From positions 62,001-126,000 of the forward strand of contig JAGDZQ010000019.1 of NCBI GenBank assembly GCA_049115715.1: 64,000 bases of DNA. The letters are read 5' to 3'. The notes beneath the pieces were generated by a model that was not told the origin of the DNA, did not search any database, and saw only the letters and a list, made by a program, of their open reading frames with translations. This stretch comes from JAMZMI01 sp049115715 (lineage in GTDB: Bacteria; Bacteroidota; Bacteroidia; Cytophagales; Cyclobacteriaceae). This document shows positions 52,982 through 63,096 of this stretch, piece by piece. Within the stretch, counting starts at the first letter, position 1, and every line of letters begins with the position of its first letter. A program made the translations under genes and the position numbers.

Positions 52982-55422
52982 TTCATCTGCTGTTTAGAAG
53001 AGTTGATAATGACTTCACCTCCCTCTATCAGACCATCACCTTTTACGGTTAGCTTGATTTCTCCTTCCTCTATGTCTGATTGCACAATTGCTACTAGCTT
53101 TCCACTAAAAGCTTTCATGATCGGTCTGTGAAACATTTCTAATGACGTAGCATCTCCATTGCATACTGCTCGAAACTTTCCCTTTCCGCTTACTTCGAAG
53201 TTGAGCTGGTTAGTTGCCTGCGGACATAGGTTGCCATTTTGATCGACAATAGATATGGTGACATAGCACAGGTCTTTCCCGTCTGATTTTAATAGGGTTC
53301 GATCTGGCTCCAACCTCAAATGATGAGGTTTCCCGCAAGTCAGTATTGATTTTTCAGATACTGGCTTTCCATTATTATCAAGTGCTACCACTTTTAGCGT
53401 ACCTGGTTCGTATTTCACATCCATCCACATCAGCCTGTATCGGTCTTGATTGGTAGTCATGTTTTTAGTTTTAACACCTTGACTAACACCATTTACAAAC
53501 AATTCAGCACTATTGTGATTGGTATAAACAAATACAGGAGTCGTCTTGCCCTCTCTCCCAGGCCAGCTCCAATGAGGAAGAATATGTAAGGTTTCATCCT
53601 TAGGATTCCACCGGCTTCTGTATAAATAATATCTATCTTTAGGGATTCCTGCTAAATCGCAAATACCAAAGTAAGAACTTCTTGAAGGCCACATTTCATC
53701 ATACGGGGTTGGTTCTCCCAGATAATCAAACCCTGTCCAGACAAACTCCCCAATCACCCATGGCTTATCATCCTGCATGACAAAATCATCATCAGGAACA
53801 TTGGACCAGGAGCAATATTCTAAGTCGTAAGATGAAGATTGAAAGTCTTCATATTGCTTCATGACTCCTTTGACTACTGGAAACTTGTAAACTCCTCTAG
53901 AACTGACAGTGGATGCTGTTTCAGAGCCTAGCAATACACCTTGAGGGAATTTCTCATAAGCCTCCTCGTATAGGTGAACTCGATAGTTTAATCCGGGAAT
54001 ATCCACGATGGAGCCAAAACCACTTTCCATAGTAGCCTTGACTTGATCCATTCCCACCGTAACAGGGCGAGTGGGGTCCTCACGATGAAAGATGTCTTGG
54101 AGTCTTTTGGCATGCTTGACTCCTTCACTTCCAAACTGATCAGGAACTTCATTGCCAGAACTCCACATTACGATGCTTGGGTGGTTTCTGGTGGCATGAA
54201 CAAGATTGACTATGTCTTTTTCTGCCCATTCATTAAAGAATCGATTGTAACCGTTTGGCACTTTTGCCTTAGCCCACTCATCAAAGCTCTCGGCGAGAAA
54301 CATAAATCCCATCTCATCACAAATCGCTAGTTGCTCTAGCGATGGCATGTTGTGCGCAGACCGGATTGCATTGCATCCCATTTCTTTTAAAATCGTCAAT
54401 TGTCTTCTAAGGGCTGCTTCGTTGACGGCTGTTCCAAGTGGTCCTAGATCATGATGAAGGCAGACTCCTTTGAATTTCGTCACCTTGTTATTAAGTAAAA
54501 ACCCTCCTTTTTCGATATTGTACTCAATTTGCCTAATGCCGAAACGAACCGTCTCTTCATCTTTCAATTGGTCATTTTCATAAAGTTTTAATTGCGCATG
54601 GTAGAGGTTAGGAGTATGAGTATCCCACAGCTTGGGGTTGGGTACAGCTATGAGCTGCTCTATTTCATCCCCAAATCGTTGATCCGAAGAATGAGTAGCT
54701 ACTGTGTTACCTTGATCGTCTTTTATGATGGTCTCGATTCGTAAGCCTTTACCTTCTACTTTGCTTTTTATAGAAACCTTTGCCGCAACTTCAGAAATAA
54801 ATGGTGTGGTAATGAAATGTCCCCAATGCTTGAAGTGTGCTTGATCCTTTACTGTAAGGGTAACTTTGCGATAGATTCCGCCTCCTGGATACCATCTGGA
54901 GGAATAGGATTGATTTTCAAGTCGTACCGCCAATAGATTTTCCTGACCCTGCTTTAGGTATTTGGAAACATCGAAATGAAAGTAGTTGTATCCGTATGGC
55001 CACTCACCTACTTTTTGCCCATTAATAAAAACCTGTGCCTCACTCATCGCACCATCAAATTGAAGAATTGCTTTCATTCCTTCTTCAAATGCGTCTGCCA
55101 GGAATGTTTTTCGATACCAGCCTATTCCTGTGAAAGGTAGGGCTCCTGTTCGTCCTGTTTTCTCTGTAGCGGCCTCTTCGTTATTTTGTGTTATCGCGAT
55201 AATCTGCTTATCTACTTCTTTATCGAAAGGCCCACTTATTGCCCAATCATGTGGCACCTGCACCAACTCCCATTTGGAATCATCAAACGCTACTTCTTGA
55301 GCGCCAGCCTGTTCACCTCTACTAAACCTCCAATTTTCTGATATAATCGTTTCCGTTCTTATCTGAGCGTTTACTGCTCCTGTCACCCAGAACGAGAGCA
55401 AAACAAGTATGCGTTTGATCAT
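52978..55422 (-). CDS. Glycoside hydrolase family 2 (beta-galactosidase-like)
   Basis: 814 residues with signal peptide (about 1-19, WVTGAVNAQ) and no lipobox, so periplasmic. Sugar-binding jelly roll, Ig-like domain, TIM barrel with acid/base Glu425 (SSGNEVPD) and nucleophile Glu501 (LLGSETAST), then beta domains (HNSAELFVNGVSQGVK). Only 2 bp from the sulfatase and sharing ATGA with the GH43, so all three are co-translated. A paralogue of the enzyme at 45973 but clearly divergent. Confidence 0.93.
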   Translation of the reverse strand: MIKRILVLLSFWVTGAVNAQIRTETIISENWRFSRGEQAGAQEVAFDDSKWELVQVPHDWAISGPFDKEVDKQIIAITQNNEEAATEKTGRTGALPFTGIGWYRKTFLADAFEEGMKAILQFDGAMSEAQVFINGQKVGEWPYGYNYFHFDVSKYLKQGQENLLAVRLENQSYSSRWYPGGGIYRKVTLTVKDQAHFKHWGHFITTPFISEVAAKVSIKSKVEGKGLRIETIIKDDQGNTVATHSSDQRFGDEIEQLIAVPNPKLWDTHTPNLYHAQLKLYENDQLKDEETVRFGIRQIEYNIEKGGFLLNNKVTKFKGVCLHHDLGPLGTAVNEAALRRQLTILKEMGCNAIRSAHNMPSLEQLAICDEMGFMFLAESFDEWAKAKVPNGYNRFFNEWAEKDIVNLVHATRNHPSIVMWSSGNEVPDQFGSEGVKHAKRLQDIFHREDPTRPVTVGMDQVKATMESGFGSIVDIPGLNYRVHLYEEAYEKFPQGVLLGSETASTVSSRGVYKFPVVKGVMKQYEDFQSSSYDLEYCSWSNVPDDDFVMQDDKPWVIGEFVWTGFDYLGEPTPYDEMWPSRSSYFGICDLAGIPKDRYYLYRSRWNPKDETLHILPHWSWPGREGKTTPVFVYTNHNSAELFVNGVSQGVKTKNMTTNQDRYRLMWMDVKYEPGTLKVVALDNNGKPVSEKSILTCGKPHHLRLEPDRTLLKSDGKDLCYVTISIVDQNGNLCPQATNQLNFEVSGKGKFRAVCNGDATSLEMFHRPIMKAFSGKLVAIVQSDIEEGEIKLTVKGDGLIEGGEVIINSSKQQMK

Positions 55423-55424
55423 AT

Positions 55425-56879
55425 TTAATGTTGAAAGTTGTGATTGCGAGTAGGGGATTGAGTCTTATACTTTACACGCATATCATTAAGTGCTTCTTGT
55501 AGCTCCTCCAGCTTTTCAGGATTGGTCAATGCAAGATTATTGGTCTCAGAAATATCATCCCTCAGGTTGTAGAGCTCATAAGTGTCTTCTTCAAAAAAGT
55601 ATATGAGTTTCCAATCTCCTTTTCTGATAGCTTGACCTGGTGTCCATCCACTTGAGTGATAATGTGGATAATCCCAAAACAACATTTCTTCCGACGAAGC
55701 TGTTGCTCCGTTAAGTACAGGAAGTAAACTCCTCCCGTCCAAATGGAACTCAGGACGCAAATTCAATCCCAGTACATCCAAAATGGTTGGGAACAAATCC
55801 ATGCTCGCTACTGGGGTCTCTTTTTTCTCTCCGGTACTTTGTCCCGGGCTTTTTATAATCAGAGGTACTCTTATGCCTCCTTCATACGCCCATCCTTTAC
55901 CTGCCCTCAAGGGCTTAACACTAGTAGGAGGATTGTAATTTCTTTCGGTGGTACTTAGTCCTCCATTATCCGATGTAAATACGATCAGGGTGTTTTCCAT
56001 CAATGCAAGCTCTTCAAGCTTATCAAGAATGCGTCCTACGTTTTCATCCAATGAATAAATCATAGAGGCGTATGCTGCATCTACCTGATTTTGTACCGTC
56101 AGACTTCTCCTTTCAGGCTTTTTACGCACAATGGTATCTTGAAGATTCTTTTTCTTTTTTTCAAATCTGGCAATGTGTTTCTGGCAAGCTTCGATTGGTG
56201 TATGTACTGTATAGTAGGCCAGGTATAGGAGAAAAGGATCATTTCTATTTTCTTCCACAAATTGAATTGACTCATCTGTCAACCGGTCGGTGAGGTATTC
56301 TCCTTCATGACCATCTGTCAATTTTGGATTATTATATGGTGAATAATACCCTCCAGGTGGATGCCCCATGTGATGTCCTCCTTTATTGACATCAAAGCCT
56401 TGATCTTCAGGGAAAAAACCCACATCTCCCAGATGCCATTTACCTGCATAAAATGTTTTGTATTCTTTTTCTTTAAGTACTTCTGCGATTGTTACTTCCT
56501 CATGAGGTAACTCATGAATGTCTTCCGATCCTAGTAAGAGGCGGTCTTGAGGGTCGTGTCCTTTGATCCAATCCGTAATACCTACTCTGGAAGGATGCCT
56601 ACCTGTAAGAATGGCCGCTCGTGATGGTGAGCATACTGGGTTAGCTGAGTAGGCACTTGTAAACAACGTGGCTTTTGAGGCTAGCCTGTCAATATTGGGC
56701 GTTTCATAAAACGAGCTTCCATAACAACCTAAGTCTTTCCATCCCATATCATCTATTAATATGAACACCACATTTTTTTTCTCCAATTGGGATTTATGGG
56801 GAGTTGTGCCACTCTTTTTCTGCTGGCACGAATAGGCAAACAGTGCCCATATGATAATGATGGAATAACCTCTAAACAT
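55425..56879 (-). CDS. Family S1 sulfatase (arylsulfatase-like lipoprotein)
   Basis: 484 residues from ATG 56879, which gives signal MFRGYSIIIIWALFAYSC (lipobox Cys18); the frame is open 27 bp further up. Formylglycine site CSPSR with Cys83, followed by AAILTGRHPSR; metal-binding LIDDMGWKDLGCYG at the start of the fold; FTSDNGGLS and GKWHLGD are further active-site motifs. It needs an anaerobic-type or FGE-type maturase, not present in the window. It implies a sulfated glycan as PUL substrate. Confidence 0.95.
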   Translation of the reverse strand: MFRGYSIIIIWALFAYSCQQKKSGTTPHKSQLEKKNVVFILIDDMGWKDLGCYGSSFYETPNIDRLASKATLFTSAYSANPVCSPSRAAILTGRHPSRVGITDWIKGHDPQDRLLLGSEDIHELPHEEVTIAEVLKEKEYKTFYAGKWHLGDVGFFPEDQGFDVNKGGHHMGHPPGGYYSPYNNPKLTDGHEGEYLTDRLTDESIQFVEENRNDPFLLYLAYYTVHTPIEACQKHIARFEKKKKNLQDTIVRKKPERRSLTVQNQVDAAYASMIYSLDENVGRILDKLEELALMENTLIVFTSDNGGLSTTERNYNPPTSVKPLRAGKGWAYEGGIRVPLIIKSPGQSTGEKKETPVASMDLFPTILDVLGLNLRPEFHLDGRSLLPVLNGATASSEEMLFWDYPHYHSSGWTPGQAIRKGDWKLIYFFEEDTYELYNLRDDISETNNLALTNPEKLEELQEALNDMRVKYKTQSPTRNHNFQH

Positions 56880-56900
56880 AAATAGTGTATTGATTTGAAA

Positions 56901-56940
56901 AATCATTTCCCTCTGATCAGATGACCAGAGAGAAATGATT
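56901..56940 (-). terminator. Hairpin between susD and the sulfatase
   Basis: 15-bp stem (56926-56940 with 56901-56915, one wobble) and a 10-nt loop, then ATTTTTC-like T-rich DNA on the minus strand. As an intrinsic attenuator or RNA-stabilising hairpin it would make susC/susD mRNA more abundant than that of the enzymes. Confidence 0.7.
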
Positions 56941-56951
56941 AAATAAGAAGG

Positions 56952-58430
56952 CTATTGATAACCGTCGTTTTGTCCTAAATCAGGGTTATTGTCTCTTTGA
57001 GCTTGTGGTATTGGAAACAATACATGATGTGCCTGAGCTAATTTCCCTCGATTGACTGCTTGTTCAATGTATGACCCGTGTCGGATTAAATCTTCTCTGC
57101 GCAATCCTTCGGAATAAAACTCTCTTCCTCTTTCTGCTAGTATAAAATCGCGAAGACTTTCTTTAGTTCCAAAATCAGCTAGTGAAACTCTAAAAGAAGC
57201 ATCTGAATTGGCTCTGGATCGCACCTCATTGATGAGGTCTATACTTTCCTGAGCTGGACCGTTCGATTCATTGAGTGCCTCTGCTCTAGCTAATAGAATA
57301 TCAGCATATCTGATCAATGGTATATCATTTCCATGAAATGCTCCTACGGCATTTGGATCAGGGAAAAACTTAAAACTCCTAACATCATCCAGAGCATTAC
57401 CATCAGTATCTCTATCCAGTGGAGTGAGTTCGTTGGTTGTAGTTGGTGTGTATTCATGAATCAAAAGTTGACGCCTAGAATCAGTGTCATCAAATGTCTC
57501 AAAAAACGCAGTGTAAGTTCTGAACTGCGCACCAAAATTTGCCCAATTTGTCTGAATAGGATAGTTCGGCGGAAACGCATGTGAGATGTAGGTATTTTGC
57601 TGATTAGAACCAACCAAACAATCAAATCGGAAAACAAACTCTGTGTTGTTTTCTCCTACTACACTAAACAAGTCTAAGTAGTTTGGATAGAGTGCATATC
57701 CTCCATTATTAATTACGTTTTCGGCTGCAGAAGCTGCGTCAGACCACTGTTTATTATTAAGATAATATTTGGTCAAAACAGCATAGGCACTTCCTTTGTT
57801 GGCTCTACTCGAACTACCTCCGTACTCCAGATTGTCTACAGCAAACATGAGGTCACTTTCTACCTGCATTCTGTACTCATCTTCTGTAGCTCTGCTTCCT
57901 TTTCCTGCGGCTTCTATTTCATCAAGACTAGCCCCAGCTGGAATTTCTACAATAGGTGTAGGTCCAAAAAGGTTATGCAATAGGTAATAAGCAGTTCCTC
58001 TTATAAACCTTGCTTCTGCTATTGTCTTATTCAATATGGATTGATCAACACTAGTTAACTCTCCGGTAACTAGCAATACATTATTCGCTGCTGCTATGGC
58101 CTCATAAAACCTACTATAGTACTGATTGAAATAATCCGTGCTTGGATCCCAAGAGAACTCCATCAGCGGCAACACTCTCCTGTTCAATCCACCACCTGTC
58201 TCCCATGACATATCAGTAGAAAATTCACCTAGCGCATAGTAATAGCCTACTGCATCCCATGTTGTAACCTGAAGAGAAGCATAAGCTCCCACGAGTAGGG
58301 CGTCAAGGCCTTCTTCGCTTTGTAAAAAAGTCTCTGGGTTGATCTCTGTATAAACTTCTTCATCCAGAAAATCTCCACAACTCATTAAAATCAAAAGTCC
58401 TGATAGGAATATATATTTATATGTCTTCAT
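56952..58430 (-). CDS. SusD/RagB-family glycan-binding lipoprotein
   Basis: 492 residues, lipobox LMSC (Cys18). TPR-rich SusD fold with LDEEVYTEINPETFLQSEEG, ALLVGAYASLQ, and ARFIRGTAYYLLHNLFG; the C-terminal motif ILAERGREFYSEGLRREDLIRHG is diagnostic. It sits on the outer face of the receptor and hands over oligosaccharide. Starts 11 bp after susC. Confidence 0.97.
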   Translation of the reverse strand: MKTYKYIFLSGLLILMSCGDFLDEEVYTEINPETFLQSEEGLDALLVGAYASLQVTTWDAVGYYYALGEFSTDMSWETGGGLNRRVLPLMEFSWDPSTDYFNQYYSRFYEAIAAANNVLLVTGELTSVDQSILNKTIAEARFIRGTAYYLLHNLFGPTPIVEIPAGASLDEIEAAGKGSRATEDEYRMQVESDLMFAVDNLEYGGSSSRANKGSAYAVLTKYYLNNKQWSDAASAAENVINNGGYALYPNYLDLFSVVGENNTEFVFRFDCLVGSNQQNTYISHAFPPNYPIQTNWANFGAQFRTYTAFFETFDDTDSRRQLLIHEYTPTTTNELTPLDRDTDGNALDDVRSFKFFPDPNAVGAFHGNDIPLIRYADILLARAEALNESNGPAQESIDLINEVRSRANSDASFRVSLADFGTKESLRDFILAERGREFYSEGLRREDLIRHGSYIEQAVNRGKLAQAHHVLFPIPQAQRDNNPDLGQNDGYQ

Positions 58431-58441
58431 TGTTCTATTCT

Positions 58442-61400
58442 TTAAAATTTAACATTCAATCCCAAACGAACCGTACGAGCCAATGGGTAGCTATTATAGG
58501 AAGAGCGAGACACTCCGTTATTGGAGTTGATCCCATCTTCAGAGGCGATTTGAGCATTGATCACCGGATCCAGCCCCTCTGCATTGGCATCTGGGTCATA
58601 GCCTTCAAAGTCCGTTATCGTGAATAGATTATCTATTGAAACGTAGATATTAAGCATGCTAACCCATGAAATATTTTCTACAGGTACGTCATACCCCAGC
58701 GTTACATTTTTCATCCGTACGAAAGAGGCATCCGTGATTGTCAATGAATTGATAGCCAGTGCTCCTCCATAGGTGCTTGGATTCTCGCCTGAAGGAAATT
58801 TATTGCTAGGATTGCTAGGAGTCCAGCGATCCTGCCAATATCTCGAAATTGAGTTTCTAGCTGTATTGGTTGGATACAAAGATTCAGCCACATTGGCATT
58901 GAGTACGTCGATTCCCTGCACTCCCAAAAGCAATACAGAAAGAGATAGATTTTGATACTTGAATACATTTCTAAAACCGAATGTATAATCCGGGAACGGA
59001 TCTCCAAGAATCACTCTATCATTCGCATCCACATCGCCATCGCCATCTTGATCAACAAATCGTGGCATTCCGGCGCTAAAGGTTGGCGTAGCTGAGTTAG
59101 CAATGTCATCTCCTTCTTGAAAGATTCCATTGATCTCATAACCGTAGTAAGATCGAAGAGCTGCTCCTTCTCTCACTGTTGTATATTGAGTGATGAAAGT
59201 CCCAACTCGTCCTCCAATGATCTCTTGGGTAAAATCAGGCAGTTTTGTTACTTCATTTTTCAGGAAGGAAAGGTTGAGGCTTGATGACCATGTGAAGTCT
59301 TTGTTTCTCACATTTTCAGTCTTTATGGCTAAATCTATCCCCTTATTAGCGACCTCACCAAAATTGGTTCGAACAGAGCTAAATCCAACTACGGATGGAA
59401 GCGGCTTGATAAAAAGCTGATCTGTAGTAACTCTATTAAACAAATCGATAGAGCCAGATATACGGTCATTGAACAAAGAGTAGTCAATACCTAAGTTTAC
59501 TTCCTTGGTTGTTTCCCATTTCAGATCCGGGTTTGGTAACCTCGCTGGTCTCACACCTTGAACAAGATTGCCGTCAAAGACTGAGTTGCTTCCGGCTATA
59601 AGTGTCTGACGCGTTTCAAAATTGTTAATCCCCTGATTACCGAGTTCTCCATACCCTAATCTCAACTTAAGATCATCAATGGCATCTAAGTCCTTAAAAA
59701 AAGCTTCCTCGCTTAGTCTCCATCCGAGAGATGCGGAAGGGAAAAATGCGTAACGGTTATCTTCCGAAAATCGTGAAGAACCGTCAACTCTAAATGCAGC
59801 TGTGAGAAGGTATTTCCCTTTATAATCGTAAGTTCCTCTTCCTATAAAACCATTAAGCTGATTTTTAAACTTTGAGCTGGATACCCCATCGCTCAAGTCT
59901 CCATTTCCTCCTTGCAATAGGTTTGTGGTAGTACCATCTGACAGAAATCCTCCTCCTGTGGCACCAAGACCTGTAGTAACAAACTCTTCGAGGGTTGCAC
60001 CTCCCATTAGGGAAAAGTTATGATCGTCAAAAGAAGAGTTTCTATAGGTTAACAAAGCTTCTGTCAACCAATGAGTAGCCTCTACAGAATTGACCTGAGC
60101 CAAACCTCCATTGCCTAATCCGATATCGGTGACACGACTTCTATAAAAATCTCGGCGACTGTTACTGATATCTCCACCTAAGCGTACTGTAGCGGTTAGA
60201 TTCTTAAGAATATCATAGTCCATACTCAGCGAGGAGTAGAACCTATTGATTATGTTGGTATTGTCTATTCCTTCTATTAGCGCTATTGGATGATCCAATG
60301 CTATTGAGGTATTTCTAGCATATCTACCTGTGTTGGGATCAATACCTGATAGTGTCGGGTCATATTGTATTGCAGAACTAATAGGTCCTGCTCCTTCATT
60401 GGCTCCATTTGAAACAAGTATCTCATCATTTACCTGACGGGTAAAGTTTGCATTGGCTGATATAAGCAACTTGCTAGTTGGACTACTCTGTACATTTAGT
60501 CTAATGTTGTATTTCTCACTTCCTGAAGTCTTAATGACTCCTTCCTGATCGAAATAGTTAAGTCCCAGATAGTAATTGCTCTTGTCACTTCCACCCGAAA
60601 TGGACAGTTGGTGATTTTGAACCACTGCATCTCGAAATATCTCCTCCTGCCAGTCGCTTCCGCTTCCAAATCCACTGATTTGCTGATCAGTATAAATAGC
60701 TGATCCTCCTGCTGATATCTCCCTGAAATTGACCATTTCCGCATAGTCTTTTGCTCCTAAGACATCCAGATCTGATTCTACTGATTGGAAACCAGTGTAC
60801 ATTGAATATGATATCACAGCTTTCCCCGCCTTACCTTTCTTTGTAGTAATTAGCACTACACCATTTGCAGCACGAGTACCATAAATGGCCGCCGCTGATG
60901 CGTCTTTAAGCACCTCGATAGATTCAATATCATCAGGACTGAGTGACGAAGGGCTTACCCCTGGCAAACCATCCACTACGAATAGAACAGAGTTGTCACT
61001 GCTGATAGAACCTGCGCCACGTATTTGAATACTTAATTCTGCACCAGGGGCAGAGCTCACTTGACTTACATTTACTCCAGATGCTGCTCCATTCAACAAT
61101 TGGAGTGCATCATAGTTGGCTCCTTGTGTAAAATCTTCTTGCTTGACCGATACTACTGATCCTGTGAGAGAGTTCTGATTCTGTGTGCCATACCCAATCA
61201 CCACCACCTCATTCAGAGATGCCACATCTGGGGACATAGTGACATCAATTACAGCCCGATTATTTAATTGAACTTCCTGTGTCTTATAGCCTACAAATGT
61301 GAAGACCAGAATCGAATTTTCATCGGAAACAGTAATCCTAAACTGTCCATTAACATCTGCGACCGTTCCATTGTTTGTTCCCTTTTCTAGTATTGTAGCT

Positions 61401-61852
61401 CCAGGAAGCCCCTCTCCATTTTCATCCGTCACTGTACCTTCTACCGTTTGCTTCTCAGTAATAGACTCCTCCACATCAGGCAAGGCAACTTTTTTACTTA
61501 CCTTCTTAACCGTAATGGTTTCGTTAATTCTTCTAAAAGAGACTCCTACCTGAACTGAAACTTCTTTGAGAAGTGCATTCAAATCCCAGTTTCTCTTATT
61601 TAACGATATCAGTTTCCCTTTCAGTTCCCTTTCAGAATAAGCAAAAGTGAAGTCACTTGAACTCTCGATTTCTTGAAAAAGAGACAGAATAGAACCTGTG
61701 CTCATCTGAATCTCAAAATTAATCTCATTGAGATGCTTGCGCTGCGCTACCGATTCGGTTGCCAGCGCCATCGATAACGAATAGCAAAAAATGCTTGTGT
61801 AAATCGCAATTTTTGACATGCGTAAAAGTAATTTTCGTAATTTTACATTCAT
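58442..61852 (-). CDS. SusC/RagA-family TonB-dependent receptor
   Basis: 1136 residues. Signal peptide (about 1-36, MALATESVAQ), STN domain (about 50-120, ILSLFQEIESSSDFTFAYSE), carboxypeptidase-regulatory-like domain (about 135-225), SusC plug with the diagnostic LNEVVVIGYGTQ box (about 214-225) and DASAAAIYGTRAANGVVLI TKK-type motif, and a barrel ending RLGLNVKF with terminal Phe. The STN domain tells that the FecR upstream controls it. Forms the import complex with the following SusD. Confidence 0.97.
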   Translation of the reverse strand: MNVKLRKLLLRMSKIAIYTSIFCYSLSMALATESVAQRKHLNEINFEIQMSTGSILSLFQEIESSSDFTFAYSERELKGKLISLNKRNWDLNALLKEVSVQVGVSFRRINETITVKKVSKKVALPDVEESITEKQTVEGTVTDENGEGLPGATILEKGTNNGTVADVNGQFRITVSDENSILVFTFVGYKTQEVQLNNRAVIDVTMSPDVASLNEVVVIGYGTQNQNSLTGSVVSVKQEDFTQGANYDALQLLNGAASGVNVSQVSSAPGAELSIQIRGAGSISSDNSVLFVVDGLPGVSPSSLSPDDIESIEVLKDASAAAIYGTRAANGVVLITTKKGKAGKAVISYSMYTGFQSVESDLDVLGAKDYAEMVNFREISAGGSAIYTDQQISGFGSGSDWQEEIFRDAVVQNHQLSISGGSDKSNYYLGLNYFDQEGVIKTSGSEKYNIRLNVQSSPTSKLLISANANFTRQVNDEILVSNGANEGAGPISSAIQYDPTLSGIDPNTGRYARNTSIALDHPIALIEGIDNTNIINRFYSSLSMDYDILKNLTATVRLGGDISNSRRDFYRSRVTDIGLGNGGLAQVNSVEATHWLTEALLTYRNSSFDDHNFSLMGGATLEEFVTTGLGATGGGFLSDGTTTNLLQGGNGDLSDGVSSSKFKNQLNGFIGRGTYDYKGKYLLTAAFRVDGSSRFSEDNRYAFFPSASLGWRLSEEAFFKDLDAIDDLKLRLGYGELGNQGINNFETRQTLIAGSNSVFDGNLVQGVRPARLPNPDLKWETTKEVNLGIDYSLFNDRISGSIDLFNRVTTDQLFIKPLPSVVGFSSVRTNFGEVANKGIDLAIKTENVRNKDFTWSSSLNLSFLKNEVTKLPDFTQEIIGGRVGTFITQYTTVREGAALRSYYGYEINGIFQEGDDIANSATPTFSAGMPRFVDQDGDGDVDANDRVILGDPFPDYTFGFRNVFKYQNLSLSVLLLGVQGIDVLNANVAESLYPTNTARNSISRYWQDRWTPSNPSNKFPSGENPSTYGGALAINSLTITDASFVRMKNVTLGYDVPVENISWVSMLNIYVSIDNLFTITDFEGYDPDANAEGLDPVINAQIASEDGINSNNGVSRSSYNSYPLARTVRLGLNVKF

Positions 61853-61880
61853 AGGGTTTTTGTTTAAGTCAGAAATTCTT

Positions 61881-61921
61881 AGAAAGCTGAGAGCCTTTCC
61901 CCAAAGTCGACTCAGCTTTCT
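61881..61921. promoter_or_regulatory. Hairpin in the susC leader
   Basis: Perfect 11-bp arms AGAAAGCTGAG (61881-61891) and CTCAGCTTTCT (61911-61921) with a 19-nt loop, in the 87-bp gap between fecR and susC. It could separate regulator from transporter expression. On the minus strand no long T run follows. Confidence 0.6.
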
Positions 61922-61939
61922 TTTTATATAGTTTATGGT

Positions 61940-62914
61940 TTATTTAATTGTCACATTCTTCTCATCGATTTCATATTTAAAGTCATAGGCAAATGACAAA
62001 CTGCCTAACACTGCGTTCAGTGTTAGGTTATTGTATGAACCTGAAAATTTTTTGTTCAAATCAGGTGTCTTTTCCAGATAGAAGTCAACTCCATACCACC
62101 TTGACATTAGCTTGAATATTTCTTCTATACTTTGATTTTCGAAGGCCAGTTTTTTTTCAGTCCATCCAAAGGCAACTTGGGATTTTCTAATTTCCTCTTT
62201 GATAAGCAGTTTATCCTCTCTAGTATAAACCGCCATTTCATTAGCTATTAAAATCAAATTCTCGTCCGTATTTCTTGATTCTACGGATACTCGTCCTGTT
62301 TTTACGGAGACAGCAACCTCGTTTTCATTCGGGTACGATTTCACATTGAAAGATGTACCGAGAACCTCTATATTGACATTGTCCGAAGTGATATGGAATG
62401 GCCTGTTTTCATCGCGCCGTACATCGAAAAAGGCTTCACCCACAAGCTCAACCTCTCTAGTTTCAGATGAGAACGTTTTTGGAAAGGTTATTTTACTTCC
62501 CGCATTTAGCTTTACTATGCTTCCATCAGGTAATTCAAAAGTAAGTTTTTGTCCCAAGTTCGCTTCTTTTTCCACTATGAGAACCCCCTTATTCGAATGC
62601 ACCCCAATCTCGGTAAATGTGTTTCCCTGCCACAAAAAACTAATAGTCAATCCTATGATTAAAATAGCTGCTGCAGAGAAATATTTCCAGCGACCCAATC
62701 CCTTAGATGACTTCCAATTTGAATTCTGACTTTGTATCCTTTGAAGGACACGAGTCTTAGCATTCATAACCTCGACTTCAGACACCTTCCAATTGCCAAC
62801 GATATTCTCAAAAGCCTTTCTGTTCTCAATATTTTCCTGAAGCCATAACTTCAGCTTAATTTCCTCCGACTCATTGAGGTTTCCTTGGAGATATTTTAGA
62901 ATGAGTTCTTCCAT
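61940..62914 (-). CDS. FecR-family anti-sigma regulator of the PUL
   Basis: 324 residues. N-terminal cytoplasmic helices (1-77), membrane helix (about 78-95, FSAAAILIIGLTISFLW), FecR domain (about 130-225, LPDGSIVKLNAGSKITFPKTF, VLGTSFNVKSYPNENEVAVSV), and DUF4974 (about 250-324). Passes the receptor signal to the sigma factor at 63097. Confidence 0.93.
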   Translation of the reverse strand: MEELILKYLQGNLNESEEIKLKLWLQENIENRKAFENIVGNWKVSEVEVMNAKTRVLQRIQSQNSNWKSSKGLGRWKYFSAAAILIIGLTISFLWQGNTFTEIGVHSNKGVLIVEKEANLGQKLTFELPDGSIVKLNAGSKITFPKTFSSETREVELVGEAFFDVRRDENRPFHITSDNVNIEVLGTSFNVKSYPNENEVAVSVKTGRVSVESRNTDENLILIANEMAVYTREDKLLIKEEIRKSQVAFGWTEKKLAFENQSIEEIFKLMSRWYGVDFYLEKTPDLNKKFSGSYNNLTLNAVLGSLSFAYDFKYEIDEKNVTIK

Positions 62915-63096
62915 TAATTTTCCTATTCTTAATAATAGGAGTCATTCTTCTCATTAAATACTCAGCGTATCTGAAAACATTGTTATCTCAACGAAATTCT
63001 TCGACAATCATTGAAATAATAGCATCAATTAGGGAAAAATATTGACAAAATGATTTATCCAAGAAGGAAGGGCTTTTCTATCTCAGTACTTCATTT

